Shown: positions 17,148 to 25,803 of the stretch, piece by piece | How positions within the stretch are numbered: position 1 is the stretch's first letter | Layout: each line of letters opens with the position of its first letter | Source of the DNA: Paracoccus aminovorans | GTDB taxonomy: Bacteria > Pseudomonadota > Alphaproteobacteria > Rhodobacterales > Rhodobacteraceae | Assembly: GCF_001546115.1 (NCBI RefSeq) | Contig: NZ_KQ955210.1 | Coordinates: 446,731 to 510,730, forward strand | Reading direction: 5' to 3' | Length of the DNA stretch: 64,000 bases | Position numbers and translations under genes: made by a program | The notes under the pieces: model-generated | Database searches by the model: none | The model's input: only the letters and a program-made list of their open reading frames with translations | What the model was told of the DNA's origin: nothing

Positions 17148-17224
17148 GCGGTTGTAGCTCAGTTGGTTAGAGTACCGGCCTGTCACGCCGGGGGTCGCGG
17201 GTTCGAGCCCCGTCAACCGCGCCA
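17148..17224 (+). tRNA. tRNA-Asp (anticodon GTC), second identical copy
   Basis: Base-for-base the same 77-nt tRNA-Asp gene as the one at 17044, separated by 27 bp. The two are surely cotranscribed. Confidence 0.96.
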
Positions 17225-17406
17225 TTTTCGACTTTCCCTTTCAGTCTCATGGACTTGACCGCGGCGCCGTTGGCGCGGGCGGCTTTGAGTATTTGGGAAA
17301 CGGTGAAGGCGCTTGCGTCGGGGCAGTCGGCGGCGGCCGGGGGTTTTCAGGGGCTTTTCAAGCCGGCCCAATTCCCTATGCTGGCGGCCAGAGACACGGA
17401 GGGCCC

Positions 17407-17868
17407 ATGGCACGCGGAATCGATTACGGCGGCATGATGCACCGGGCCATGGTGCGGCTGATCGCCGATGTCCTGGCCCAGGTCGCGGCCGAGGGCCTGC
17501 CGGGCGAGCATCATTTCTTCATCACCTTCGACACCCGCGATCCGGATGTGGAAATGGCGGACTGGCTGCGGGCGCGCTATCCCGAGGAAATGACCATCGT
17601 CATCCAGCACTGGTTCGAAAACCTGGAGATTTCCCAAGACGGGTTCCGCATCACGCTGAACTTCGGCGATTCACCCGAGCCGCTGTATATCCCCTTTGAC
17701 GCACTGCGCACCTTCGTCGATCCGGCGGTGGAATTCGGATTGCGATTCGAAAACCACGAAGAGGACGACGAAGCCGCGGAGGAGGATGAGGACGAGGCCG
17801 AGGCGCCGGCGCCCGACACGCCTCCGGGCGGTGCCGAGGTGGTCAGCCTGGACAAGTGGCGCAAATAA
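17407..17868 (+). CDS. sspB: ClpXP adaptor SspB (alphaproteobacterial type)
   Basis: SspB tethers ssrA-tagged and other substrates to ClpX for degradation by ClpXP. The 153-residue protein has the Sm-like SspB fold (HHFFITFDTRDPDVEMADWLRARYPEEMTIVIQHWF segments) with PLYIPFDALRTFVDP at the end of the core. A long acidic linker (EEDDEAAEEDEDEAE) follows, and the C-terminal ClpX-binding tail reads EVVSLDKWRK. That two-part layout is the family norm. It is monocistronic or leads into fumC, 93 bp downstream. Confidence 0.9.
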   Translation: MARGIDYGGMMHRAMVRLIADVLAQVAAEGLPGEHHFFITFDTRDPDVEMADWLRARYPEEMTIVIQHWFENLEISQDGFRITLNFGDSPEPLYIPFDALRTFVDPAVEFGLRFENHEEDDEAAEEDEDEAEAPAPDTPPGGAEVVSLDKWRK

Positions 17869-17961
17869 GCCGCTGTTAGCGCATGGCATACGACGGCATA
17901 CAGATTGCGAATCCTCGCCATCTTGCCTAGAACCCCTCGCGACACCGTGAGGGAGCATGCG

Positions 17962-19359
17962 ATGACCAAGACCACCCGCACCGAGACCGACAGCTTCGGT
18001 CCGCTGGAAGTCCCCGGCGACAAGTATTGGGGCGCGCAGACTCAGCGCTCGATCCAGAACTTTCCCATCGGCTGGGAGCGTCAGCCGGTCGCCATCGTGC
18101 GCGCGCTGGGCGTAATCAAGCAGGCCGCGGCGCAGGTGAACATGGCGACGGGCAATCTGGACCCGAAGCTGGGCGCGGCGATGGTGCAGGCGGCCTCGGA
18201 AGTCGTGGCCGGCAAGTTCGACGACAACTTCCCGCTGGTGGTCTGGCAGACCGGGTCCGGCACGCAGTCGAACATGAACGCGAATGAGGTGATCTCGAAC
18301 CGCGCCATCGAGATCCTGGGCGGCGAGCTGGGTTCGAAGAAGCCCGTGCATCCGAACGACCATGTGAACATGGGGCAGTCGTCGAACGACACCTTCCCGA
18401 CCGCGATGCATGTCGCCATCGCCATGCAGGCGCGCGACGTGCTGATCCCCGGGCTGGAAAAGCTGCACAAGGCGCTGGTCGCGAAGTCCGAGGAATTCAA
18501 GAACATCATCAAGATCGGCCGCACCCATACCCAGGATGCGACGCCCCTGACCCTGGGTCAGGAATTCGGCGGTTACGCGCATCAGGTCGCCAAGGGCATC
18601 GAGCGGGTGAAGCTGGCGCTGGGCGACATCTATGAACTGGCGCAGGGCGGCACCGCCGTCGGCACCGGGCTGAACACTAGGAAAGGCTGGGACACGGCCA
18701 TCGCCGCCGAGATCGCCAAGATCACCGGCCTGCCCTTCGTGACCGCGCCGAACAAGTTCGAGGCGCTGGCCGCGCATGACGCGATGGTGTTCTTCTCGGG
18801 CGCGCTGAAGACGGTGGCGGGCTCGCTGTTCAAGATCGCCAACGACATGCGGCTGCTGGGTTCGGGCCCGCGCTCGGGCCTGGGCGAGCTGATCCTGCCC
18901 GAAAACGAGCCGGGCTCCTCGATCATGCCGGGCAAGGTGAACCCGACCCAGGCCGAGGCGCTGACCATGGTCTGCGCCCATGTCATGGGCAATGACGCCG
19001 CCATCGGCTTTGCCGGCTCACAGGGCCATTTCGAACTGAACGTCTATAACCCGATGATGTCCTACAATGTGCTGCAATCCATGCAGCTGCTGGGCGACGC
19101 GGCGGGGTCCTTCACCGACAATATGGTCGTCGGCACGCAGGCGAACATTCCGCGCATTGACAAGCTGATGAAGGAATCGCTGATGTTGGTGACGGCGCTG
19201 GCGCCCACCATCGGCTATGACAACGCCACCAAGGTCGCCAAGACCGCGCACAAGAACGGCACCACGCTGCGCGAGGAGGCCATCGCCCTGGGTCTGGTCG
19301 ACGGCGAGACCTTCGACCGCGTGGTCCGCCCCGAGCAGATGGTCGGCCCCGAGGATTGA
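17962..19359 (+). CDS. fumC: Fumarate hydratase class II
   Basis: FumC interconverts fumarate and L-malate in the TCA cycle. The 465-residue protein shows the superfamily signature GSSIMPGKVNP, with TGSGTQSNMN and HPNDHVNMGQSSND for substrate binding and the catalytic His in GRTHTQDATP. The oxygen-stable, iron-free class II enzyme is expected in aerobes. Start chosen at 17962 (MTKTTRTETD) after a GAGGGAG ribosome-binding site. Its TGA overlaps the ATG of the DUF4169 gene, making a fumC-DUF4169-RHH operon. Confidence 0.97.
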   Translation: MTKTTRTETDSFGPLEVPGDKYWGAQTQRSIQNFPIGWERQPVAIVRALGVIKQAAAQVNMATGNLDPKLGAAMVQAASEVVAGKFDDNFPLVVWQTGSGTQSNMNANEVISNRAIEILGGELGSKKPVHPNDHVNMGQSSNDTFPTAMHVAIAMQARDVLIPGLEKLHKALVAKSEEFKNIIKIGRTHTQDATPLTLGQEFGGYAHQVAKGIERVKLALGDIYELAQGGTAVGTGLNTRKGWDTAIAAEIAKITGLPFVTAPNKFEALAAHDAMVFFSGALKTVAGSLFKIANDMRLLGSGPRSGLGELILPENEPGSSIMPGKVNPTQAEALTMVCAHVMGNDAAIGFAGSQGHFELNVYNPMMSYNVLQSMQLLGDAAGSFTDNMVVGTQANIPRIDKLMKESLMLVTALAPTIGYDNATKVAKTAHKNGTTLREEAIALGLVDGETFDRVVRPEQMVGPED

Positions 19360-19595
19360 TGGTGGCCGGCCCCGACACCGGATCAGGCAAGGGCAAGGTC
19401 GTGAACCTGCGGGCGGCGCGCAAGAGCGCCGCCCGTGACGCCGCCCGTCGCCAGGGCGACGAGAATGCGGCGAAATTCGGCCGCAGCAAGGCGGCGAAGC
19501 AGGCCGAGGCGGCCGACCTGGCCCGTGCCGCCCGGCACCTGGACCAGCATCACCTGGACCAAGATCGGCGCGAGGAAGGGGACGCGGATGCCTGA
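19359..19595 (+). CDS. DUF4169 family protein
   Basis: A 78-residue, highly charged protein with the family pattern VVNLRAARKSAARDAARR and NAAKFGRSKAAKQ, Lys/Arg/Ala-rich. The function is unknown. Its ATG at 19359 shares bases with the fumC stop (TGATG), so it is translationally coupled to fumC. Its last bases overlap the next gene, a ribbon-helix-helix protein; this gene pair behind fumC is conserved in the order. Confidence 0.82.
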   Translation: MVAGPDTGSGKGKVVNLRAARKSAARDAARRQGDENAAKFGRSKAAKQAEAADLARAARHLDQHHLDQDRREEGDADA

Positions 19596-19827
19596 CCTGC
19601 CCGAGATGACGCCGCCGATCAAGCGCTCGGTCACCATCGGCGGGCATCGCACCTCGGTCAGCCTCGAGGATGCGTTCTGGCGCGAATTGCGCGGGCTGGC
19701 GCGCGAGCGCGGCGAGACGGCGGCCGGGCTGATCGCCGCCATCGACCGCAAGCGGCCGCCGGGGGTGGGGCTGGCCACCGCGCTGCGGCTTTATGTGCTG
19801 TCCGAGATCGGCCGCCATCAGGGCTAG
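19588..19827 (+). CDS. Ribbon-helix-helix domain protein
   Basis: A 79-residue protein of the RHH_4 type: KRSVTIGGHRTSVSLEDAFWRELRGLARERGETAAGLI reads as the beta strand followed by two helices of a ribbon-helix-helix DNA-binding fold. It may regulate a small set of genes, or be a structural adaptor as proposed for some relatives. It overlaps the DUF4169 gene by 8 bp. Targets are unknown. Confidence 0.82.
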   Translation: MPDLPEMTPPIKRSVTIGGHRTSVSLEDAFWRELRGLARERGETAAGLIAAIDRKRPPGVGLATALRLYVLSEIGRHQG

Positions 19828-19894
19828 GCTTGCGATTTCGGCCCGCGCCGCATAAAAGCGCCGGCGATATTCCGTATGAAAACTGGGAAAGACC

Positions 19895-20638
19895 ATGGCA
19901 GGCCATAGCAAATGGGCCAATATCCAGCATCGCAAGGGCAAGCAGGACAAGCTGCGCTCGAAGCTGTTTTCGAAACTGGCCAAAGAGATCACCGTCGCCG
20001 CGAAGATGGGCGATCCCGACCCCGAGAAGAACCCGCGCCTGCGCCTGGCGGTGAAGGAGGCGAAATCGAACTCGATGCCCAAGGACGTGATCGACCGCGC
20101 GATCAAGAAGTCGATGGGCGGCGATGCCGAGAACTATGACGAGATCCGTTACGAGGGCTATGGCCCAAACGGCATCGCCATCATGGTCGAGGCGATGACC
20201 GACAACCGCAACCGCACCGCCTCGAACGTGCGCAGCTATTTCACCAAATACGGCGGCGACCTGGGGCAGAGCGGCTCGGTCAGCTTCATGTTCGACCGCA
20301 AGGGCGAGATCATGTATCCGGCCAGCGCCGGCGATGCCGACACGGTGATGATGGCGGCGATCGAAGCCGGGGCCGAGGATGTCGAGAGCGACGAGGACGG
20401 CCACTGGATCTATACCGCCGACACCGACCTGGCGGAGGTCTCGAATGCGCTGGAGGCCGCGCTTGGCGAGTCGGAATCGGCCAAGCTGATCTGGAAGCCG
20501 CAGGCCCCGACCGAGATCGACCTGGAGACCGCGCAAAGGCTGATGAAGCTGATCGATGCGCTGGAAGACGACGACGACGTGCAGAACGTCACCGGCAATT
20601 TCGACATTCCCGAGGACGTCGCGGCCCAGCTGGAGTGA
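19895..20638 (+). CDS. yebC: YebC/PmpR family protein
   Basis: A 247-residue YebC protein. The N-terminus MAGHSKWANIQHRKGKQD is the family fingerprint; VRSYFTKYGGDLGQSGSVSFMFDRKG and the acidic end ALEDDDDVQNVTGNFDIP also match. Members were first described as DNA-binding regulators and more recently as ribosome-associated factors easing translation through difficult stretches. Spacing from the RHH gene (67 bp) allows a separate promoter. Confidence 0.95.
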   Translation: MAGHSKWANIQHRKGKQDKLRSKLFSKLAKEITVAAKMGDPDPEKNPRLRLAVKEAKSNSMPKDVIDRAIKKSMGGDAENYDEIRYEGYGPNGIAIMVEAMTDNRNRTASNVRSYFTKYGGDLGQSGSVSFMFDRKGEIMYPASAGDADTVMMAAIEAGAEDVESDEDGHWIYTADTDLAEVSNALEAALGESESAKLIWKPQAPTEIDLETAQRLMKLIDALEDDDDVQNVTGNFDIPEDVAAQLE

Positions 20639-20672
20639 CGCCTCCGGCGGGGGTATTTGAAGAGCAAAGAAA

Positions 20673-21524
20673 TCAGGGTCGCAGGTCTGCTGCGGCCCTT
20701 TTCATTGCGGCGGTCAGCGGCGCCAGCGCCGGCGCCATGGCGCGCTGGACGTGCCAGTAGAGCGGCACGTCCAGCGGCAGGCCGGGGACGAGTTCCCGCA
20801 GCCCGGCGCCGGCCATGCTCTCGGGCACCATGCCCCAGCCGAGGCCCAGGTCCACCGCCCGCGCGAAGGCCTCCGAGGCCGGGATGCGGTGGCCGGTCAG
20901 ATGCAGGCGCCGGCCGGTGGCCTGTTCGGCCCAGCGGGATTGCGCGGCGTCCTTCTGGTTGAAGATCACCGCCGGCGCGCGTTTCAGCGCGGCCTCGGTG
21001 ACGCCGTCCGGAAAGTGGCGGGCGATGAAGCCGGGCGTGGCCAGCGCGAGATAGCGCATATGGCCCAGCGGATGCACGTCGCAGCCCGGCACCGGCTGCG
21101 GATCCGAGCAGATCGCCCCCGAGACCTGGCCCTGGCGCAGCCAGTCGCGGGCATGGTCCTGGTCGTCGACTTCCAGTTCGTAGAGCAGCGGCAGCGCCGT
21201 CAGCGCCGGCAGGAACCAGGTCGCCAGGCTGTCGGCATTCACCGCCAGCCGCAGCCGGGCCGGGCCGGCGCCGGGGCGCAGCGCGCCGTCGAGCGTGGCT
21301 TCCAGCAGCCGCACCTGGTCCAGATGCTGCATCAGCCGCAACCCGGTCTCGGTGCCGGTGGCTGGCGGGCCGCGGTGGATCAGCACCTGGCCCAGGCGTT
21401 CCTCGAGCCCCTTGATGCGCTGCGAAATCGCCGAGGGCGTGACGCCAAGCGCCGCGGCGGCGGCGTCGAAGCTGCCGCGGCGGATGATCTCGGCCAGCGC
21501 GGCCAGGGCGGCATAGTCAAGCAT
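20673..21524 (-). CDS. argP: LysR-type regulator of the ArgP/LysG group
   Basis: A 283-residue LysR-type activator. The N-terminal winged helix-turn-helix is plain (FDAAAAALGVTPSAISQRIKGLEERLGQVLIHR), followed by the periplasmic-binding-like effector domain. The ArgP/LysG subfamily senses basic amino acids, and the adjacent divergent gene is a LysE/ArgO exporter, the standard pairing. Only about 80 bp separate the two starts, so the operator must lie there. A copy of the dispersed GTATTTG motif abuts its stop codon. Confidence 0.9.
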   Translation of the reverse strand: MLDYAALAALAEIIRRGSFDAAAAALGVTPSAISQRIKGLEERLGQVLIHRGPPATGTETGLRLMQHLDQVRLLEATLDGALRPGAGPARLRLAVNADSLATWFLPALTALPLLYELEVDDQDHARDWLRQGQVSGAICSDPQPVPGCDVHPLGHMRYLALATPGFIARHFPDGVTEAALKRAPAVIFNQKDAAQSRWAEQATGRRLHLTGHRIPASEAFARAVDLGLGWGMVPESMAGAGLRELVPGLPLDVPLYWHVQRAMAPALAPLTAAMKRAAADLRP

Positions 21525-21606
21525 CAGGCGGCCTTAATCCAGGTAACGATTTTGAATTTGCCTGAACTGCCCGGGCCGGGCAAGACGCGGTTGAAAGGAG
21601 ATCGCC

Positions 21607-22203
21607 ATGCATGCCTATCTGGCCGGGCTCGGCACCACGCTGTCGCTGATCGTCACCATCGGGGCACAGAACGCCTTCGTGCTGCGGCAGGGGCTGATGC
21701 GGCGCCATGTGCTGGCGACCTGCCTGTTCTGCGCGGTCTCGGACGCGATCCTGATCTCGGCCGGGGTGCTGGGGGCGGGGGCGCTGGCCGGCCATGCGCC
21801 GGGGTTCCTGGTGGCGATGCGCTGGGGCGGCGCGGCCTTCCTGCTGGTCTATGGCACGCGCGCCTTTCGTGCCGCCTGGCGCGGCGGTGCCAGCATGGGG
21901 GGCGGGCAGGGTGCCGCCGGCCTGCTGGCGACGCTGGGCGTATTGGCGGCGCTGACCTGGCTCAATCCGCATGTCTGGCTGGATACGGTGGTGCTGATCG
22001 GCTCGATCTCGGCCGGCTGGCCGGACAAGCCGGGCTTCACGCTGGGGGCGATCAGCGGCTCGGTGCTGTTCTTCTTTGGCTTGGGTTACGGGGCGCGGCT
22101 GCTGGCGCCGGTCTTTGCCCGGCCGGCGGCCTGGCGGGTGCTCGATGCGCTGGTCGGGCTGACCATGTGGGCCATCGCGCTGGGGCTGGTGCTGAAGGGC
22201 TGA
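21607..22203 (+). CDS. LysE/ArgO family amino-acid exporter
   Basis: A 198-residue inner-membrane exporter with about six hydrophobic helices. The start MHAYLAGLGTTLSLIVTIGAQNAFVLRQGL carries the LysE-family GAQNAFVLRQG motif, and LTWLNPHVWLDTVVLIGS is the second signature. It likely exports arginine and/or lysine and is controlled by the divergent ArgP-type regulator. AAGGAG stands before its ATG. Confidence 0.92.
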   Translation: MHAYLAGLGTTLSLIVTIGAQNAFVLRQGLMRRHVLATCLFCAVSDAILISAGVLGAGALAGHAPGFLVAMRWGGAAFLLVYGTRAFRAAWRGGASMGGGQGAAGLLATLGVLAALTWLNPHVWLDTVVLIGSISAGWPDKPGFTLGAISGSVLFFFGLGYGARLLAPVFARPAAWRVLDALVGLTMWAIALGLVLKG

Positions 22204-22241
22204 CCCTTGCGCCGGGCCTCGGGGCGGGGCATGGCTGGGGC

Positions 22242-23150
22242 ATGAGCCATATCGCAACCCCCTCCTTGCGCAACGACCTGTCGGCTATCCTGTGGATGCT
22301 GACGGCGGGGCTGTGCTTCGTCGCCGTGAACGGCACGGTGCGCTGGCTGGGCCAGGCGCTGCCGGCGGCCGAGGGCGCCTTCATCCGCTTCGCCTTCGGC
22401 CTGCTGTTCCTGCTGCCGGCGCTGGGGCCGGCCCTGCGGCGCGGCTTTCCGGCGCGGATCTGGCGGTTGTTCGTGCTGCGCGGCGCGCTGCATATCGTCG
22501 CGGTGATCCTGTGGTTTCACGCCATGGCCCGCATCACCGTGGCCGAGGTCACGGCCATCGGCTTCCTCAATCCCATCGTCGTGACCTTGGGCGCGGCGGC
22601 TCTGATGGGCGAGCGGATCTCGTGGCGCCGGGCGCTGGCCATCGCGGTGGCGCTGGTCGGCGCGCTGATCGTGCTGCGCCCGGGGCTGCGGCAGCTCGAG
22701 GAGGGGCATCTGGCGCAGCTTGGCGCCGCCGTCACCTTCGGCGGCTCCTACCTGGTGGCCAAGCGGCTGTCCGAGCGGGTGCCGGCCTCGGTCGTGGTGG
22801 CGATGATGTCGCTGACGGTCTGCCTGGGGCTGGCGCCGATCGCGGCGCTGCATTGGGTGGCGCCAAGCGCGGTGCAATGCGCGGTGCTGGCCTGCACCGC
22901 CTTCTTCGCCACCGCCGGGCATTACGCCATGACAAGGGCCTTTGCCGCGGCGCCGCTGACCGTGACCCAGCCGGTGACGCTGCTGCAGCTGATCTGGGCC
23001 AGCCTACTGGGCGCGCTGGTCTTTGCCGAGCCGGTCGATGTCTGGGTGCTGGTCGGCGGCGCCACGATGATCGCCGCGATCAGCTATATCACCTGGCGCG
23101 AATCGCGGCGGGGCGGGATCACCCCGCCGCCGGGACAGGAAAGGGACTAG
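22242..23150 (+). CDS. EamA-family (DMT) transporter
   Basis: A 302-residue drug/metabolite transporter superfamily protein with ten predicted helices in two EamA repeats (about 15-145 and 155-290). Substrate cannot be told from sequence; relatives export amino acids, riboflavin or other metabolites. It follows the LysE gene by 38 bp on the same strand, so joint expression with amino-acid export is possible. Its stop overlaps the end of a convergent small gene. Confidence 0.85.
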   Translation: MSHIATPSLRNDLSAILWMLTAGLCFVAVNGTVRWLGQALPAAEGAFIRFAFGLLFLLPALGPALRRGFPARIWRLFVLRGALHIVAVILWFHAMARITVAEVTAIGFLNPIVVTLGAAALMGERISWRRALAIAVALVGALIVLRPGLRQLEEGHLAQLGAAVTFGGSYLVAKRLSERVPASVVVAMMSLTVCLGLAPIAALHWVAPSAVQCAVLACTAFFATAGHYAMTRAFAAAPLTVTQPVTLLQLIWASLLGALVFAEPVDVWVLVGGATMIAAISYITWRESRRGGITPPPGQERD

Positions 23151-23353
23151 CGCCGGCGGCGATCGCCCGGCTCCAGCCCGATGTCGCGCAGCAGGTGGTC
23201 CGAGAGCGCGCTGACCGGCGGCGGCCGCCCCCGGCCGGGCCGCAGCGCCGCGCGCATCAAGGCCAGGGCCACGCGGCCGAGGCCATGGGTCTGGATCAAC
23301 TCGTCAAGCGGCAGGCGCAGGTCGCGCGTGGAACGCAGGTCGGAAAGGGTCAT
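23147..23353 (-). CDS. Small protein with YjiS-like (DUF1127-type) C-terminal motif
   Basis: A 68-residue basic protein, convergent with and overlapping the EamA gene by 4 bp. Residues 48-60 (ALSDHLLRDIGLE) match the hallmark of YjiS-like small proteins, which in alphaproteobacteria have been tied to RNA binding and phosphate or carbon turnover. The N-terminal half (LRSTRDLRLPLDELIQTH) is unlike typical family members, so this may be an extended or divergent member. Confidence 0.6.
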   Translation of the reverse strand: MTLSDLRSTRDLRLPLDELIQTHGLGRVALALMRAALRPGRGRPPPVSALSDHLLRDIGLEPGDRRRR

Positions 23354-23628
23354 CCGGTCTTGCCGCCCGTTCGCACGGCGCGGCCCTCATGTCTTGCAGG
23401 GATGGGAATCGCGGATGCGGCGCGCCACGCGGTTGCGCGCGGCGGTCAGGCATCGGCGATGTCGGGATGGGTCAGCCTGCGGCCGGACCCAGGGTTGCCG
23501 TCAATCGCGCCGGAACTGGCGTCGATTCACCCCGAAACGGGCGGCGTCGTGATCGGTCATGCCTCTGCCCTTTCCATGCTGGGGTTGCGGACCGGCCCTT
23601 GATAGGCACGCTTTCCGATTCGCGACAA

Positions 23629-23655
23629 CCCGCCCCGCGGCAGGCGCGGGGCGGG
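23629..23655 (-). terminator. Hairpin terminating the choXWV operon
   Basis: An 11-bp perfect stem (CCCGCCCCGCG / CGCGGGGCGGG) with a 5-base loop lies 29 bp after the choV stop. On the minus strand it is followed by TTGT, a weak T tract. The preceding stretch 23354-23628 has no gene that I can support. Confidence 0.7.
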
Positions 23656-23683
23656 CTATGGCAGGACGGCAACAATGGGGCGC

Positions 23684-24739
23684 TCAGTGCTCGACGGCGC
23701 CGCCGCCCTTGTGCACGACGGCCAGCCGGTTCAGGATGCCCGCCTGGCTGATGCGGCCGCCGCCTTGCAGGGGCAGGGCCTCGGCGCTGCTGGCGGCCAG
23801 GCTGCGCATGACCTCGCGCAGCGGCGTTTCGCGGTCGATGGGCGTGCCGGGGGCCTCGCCGGGTTCGGCGATATCCTCGGCGGTCAGCACGGCGAGCGGA
23901 TTCATGTGGGCGACGAAATCCTCGACATAGGCATTGACCGGATTGGCGATGATCTCGCGCGCGGTGCCGATCTGCACGATGCGGCCGCCCTCCATCAGCG
24001 CGATGCGGTTGCCGATGCGGAACGCCTCGTCGAGGTCGTGGCTGACGAAGATGATGGTGCGGCGCAGGCGCTCTTGCAGCTCCAGCAATTCGTCCTGCAG
24101 CCGGTTGCGGATCAGCGGGTCCAGCGCCGAGAAGGGCTCGTCCATCAGGAGGATCGGCGCCTCGGTCGCGAAGGCGCGCGCCAGGCCCACGCGCTGCTGC
24201 ATCCCGCCCGACAGGTCGCCCACCTTGCGGTCGGCCCATTCGGTCAGGTTCACCGTGGCCAGCTGCGCATCGACGCGACGCGCGCGCTCAGCCGCGGGCA
24301 TCCCGGCCAGTTCCAGCCCCAGGCCGACGTTCTCGCGCACCGTGCGCCAGGGCAGCAGGCCGAATTGCTGGAAGACCATGGCGACGCGCTCGCGCCGCAG
24401 CCGGCGCAATTCGGCGCCGCCCGCATTGCTGACCGAGGCCATGCGGTCGCCGTCCCAGACCCGCACGTCGCCGCGGCAGACCGAGTTCAGCCCATTCACC
24501 GCGCGCAGAAGCGTGGACTTGCCCGAGCCGGACAGGCCCATCAACACCAGGATCTCGCCCTCCTTGACGGTCAGGCTGCAATTGTGCACGCCCAGGACCT
24601 GACCGGTCTCGGTCTTGATCGGGCCGCGCTCCAGCCCCTGGTCCATCAGCGGAAGCGCGGCCTCGGGCCGGTCGCCGAAGACGATGTTCACATTGTCGAA
24701 TTCGACGGCATTGCGTTCCGTCATGGCGCGTTCAGTCAT
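23684..24739 (-). CDS. choV: Choline ABC transporter, ATP-binding protein
   Basis: The ATPase of a choline (or betaine) importer of the OpuA/ProV/ChoV type. Walker A GLSGSGKST, Q-loop FQQFGLLPW, ABC signature LSGGMQQRVGLARA, Walker B ILLMDEPFSALDPL and H-loop FVSHDLDEA are all intact. A C-terminal regulatory extension follows residue ~250, as in the family (351 residues). Start at 24739 after a GGGGAAACACC site; an in-frame ATG at 24724 is possible. It overlaps choW by 8 bp and ends the operon choX-choW-choV. Confidence 0.95.
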   Translation of the reverse strand: MTERAMTERNAVEFDNVNIVFGDRPEAALPLMDQGLERGPIKTETGQVLGVHNCSLTVKEGEILVLMGLSGSGKSTLLRAVNGLNSVCRGDVRVWDGDRMASVSNAGGAELRRLRRERVAMVFQQFGLLPWRTVRENVGLGLELAGMPAAERARRVDAQLATVNLTEWADRKVGDLSGGMQQRVGLARAFATEAPILLMDEPFSALDPLIRNRLQDELLELQERLRRTIIFVSHDLDEAFRIGNRIALMEGGRIVQIGTAREIIANPVNAYVEDFVAHMNPLAVLTAEDIAEPGEAPGTPIDRETPLREVMRSLAASSAEALPLQGGGRISQAGILNRLAVVHKGGGAVEH

Positions 24740-25583
24740 GGTGTTTCCCCACCCGCAGCATCCGGTCCAGCATGATGGCGACGACGACGATGATCGAGCC
24801 GCTTTCGAAACCCAGCGCGGTGTTCACGCTGTTCAGCGCCCGAACCACCGGCACGCCCAGGCCCGAGGCCCCGACCAGCGCCGCGATGACGACCATCGAC
24901 AGCGACAGCATGATGGTCTGGTTCAGCCCGGCCATGATCTGCGGCGCGGCACTGGGCAGTTCCACCTTCCACAGAAGCTGGCGCGGGGTGGCGCCGAAGG
25001 CGGTCCCGGCCTCGACCAGCGCCTGCGGCGTCGAGCTGATGCCGAGATAGGTCAGCCGGATCGGCGCCGGCAGCACGAAGATCACCGTGGCGATCAGGCC
25101 GGGCACCATGCCGATGCCGAAGAAGACGATGGCGGGAATCAGATAGACGAAGGTCGGCAGCGTCTGCATCAGGTCGAGGATCGGCCGCATCCAGGCGTAG
25201 AGCCGCGGCCGGTGCGCCGCCGCGATGCCGATCGGCACCCCCAGCGCCATGCAGACCACGCAGGCCGAAAGCACCAGGGTCAGCGACTGCATCGTCTCGT
25301 CCCAATAGCCCTGGTTCAGGATGAAGAGCAGGCTGAGAGCCACCAGCAGGCAGGTCTTCCAGCTGCGTTGCAGGCCCCAGGTCAGCGCCACCGCCAGCAG
25401 GGTGAAGACCAGCGGATGCGGAAAGTCGAGGATCTGCAGGATGCCGTTGATCAGCCCGTCGAGCAGCTTGGAAATGGCGTTGAAGATGAACGCGGCATGG
25501 GCGTTCAGCCAGTCGAATATGGCTTTGGCGGTCTTGCCGACAGGGATCTTGGTGTCGGTCAACAGAGCTGTGAGTTGGTCCAT
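24732..25583 (-). CDS. choW: Choline ABC transporter, permease
   Basis: A 283-residue inner-membrane permease of the ProW/ChoW type with six or more hydrophobic segments. It has the family EAA loop (QALVEAGTAFGATPRQLLWKVELP) that docks on the ATPase. The start at 25583 follows AAGGAAG. It lies between the binding-protein gene (220-bp gap with a strong hairpin) and choV (8-bp overlap). Confidence 0.94.
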   Translation of the reverse strand: MDQLTALLTDTKIPVGKTAKAIFDWLNAHAAFIFNAISKLLDGLINGILQILDFPHPLVFTLLAVALTWGLQRSWKTCLLVALSLLFILNQGYWDETMQSLTLVLSACVVCMALGVPIGIAAAHRPRLYAWMRPILDLMQTLPTFVYLIPAIVFFGIGMVPGLIATVIFVLPAPIRLTYLGISSTPQALVEAGTAFGATPRQLLWKVELPSAAPQIMAGLNQTIMLSLSMVVIAALVGASGLGVPVVRALNSVNTALGFESGSIIVVVAIMLDRMLRVGKHHD

Positions 25584-25770
25584 GCTTCCTTTGCTACCGT
25601 TCGGGGTCATCAAGACCCGGGGTTTGTGAGGCGTGGCGGAATGGTCGGTCCCGGCGGGGACGGTTCGTCATCTCGGCATCGGGCCGCGACGGTGGGACCG
25701 GATTACGGCCCGGCCCGGGCGGCGGATGGCGCAATCGCGACAGGATTCGGCACGATCGCGCCCTGCGGAA

Positions 25771-25795
25771 ACGGCCGCCCGTGCCGGGCGGCCGT
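25771..25795 (-). terminator. Attenuator-like hairpin between choX and choW
   Basis: An 11-bp perfect GC stem (ACGGCCGCCCG / CGGGCGGCCGT) with a 3-base loop stands 9 bp after the choX stop. It lacks a T run, so it more likely protects the choX mRNA end and sets a high ratio of binding protein to membrane components, as is usual for ABC importers. Confidence 0.6.
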
Positions 25796-25803
25796 GCTTG
25801 ACG

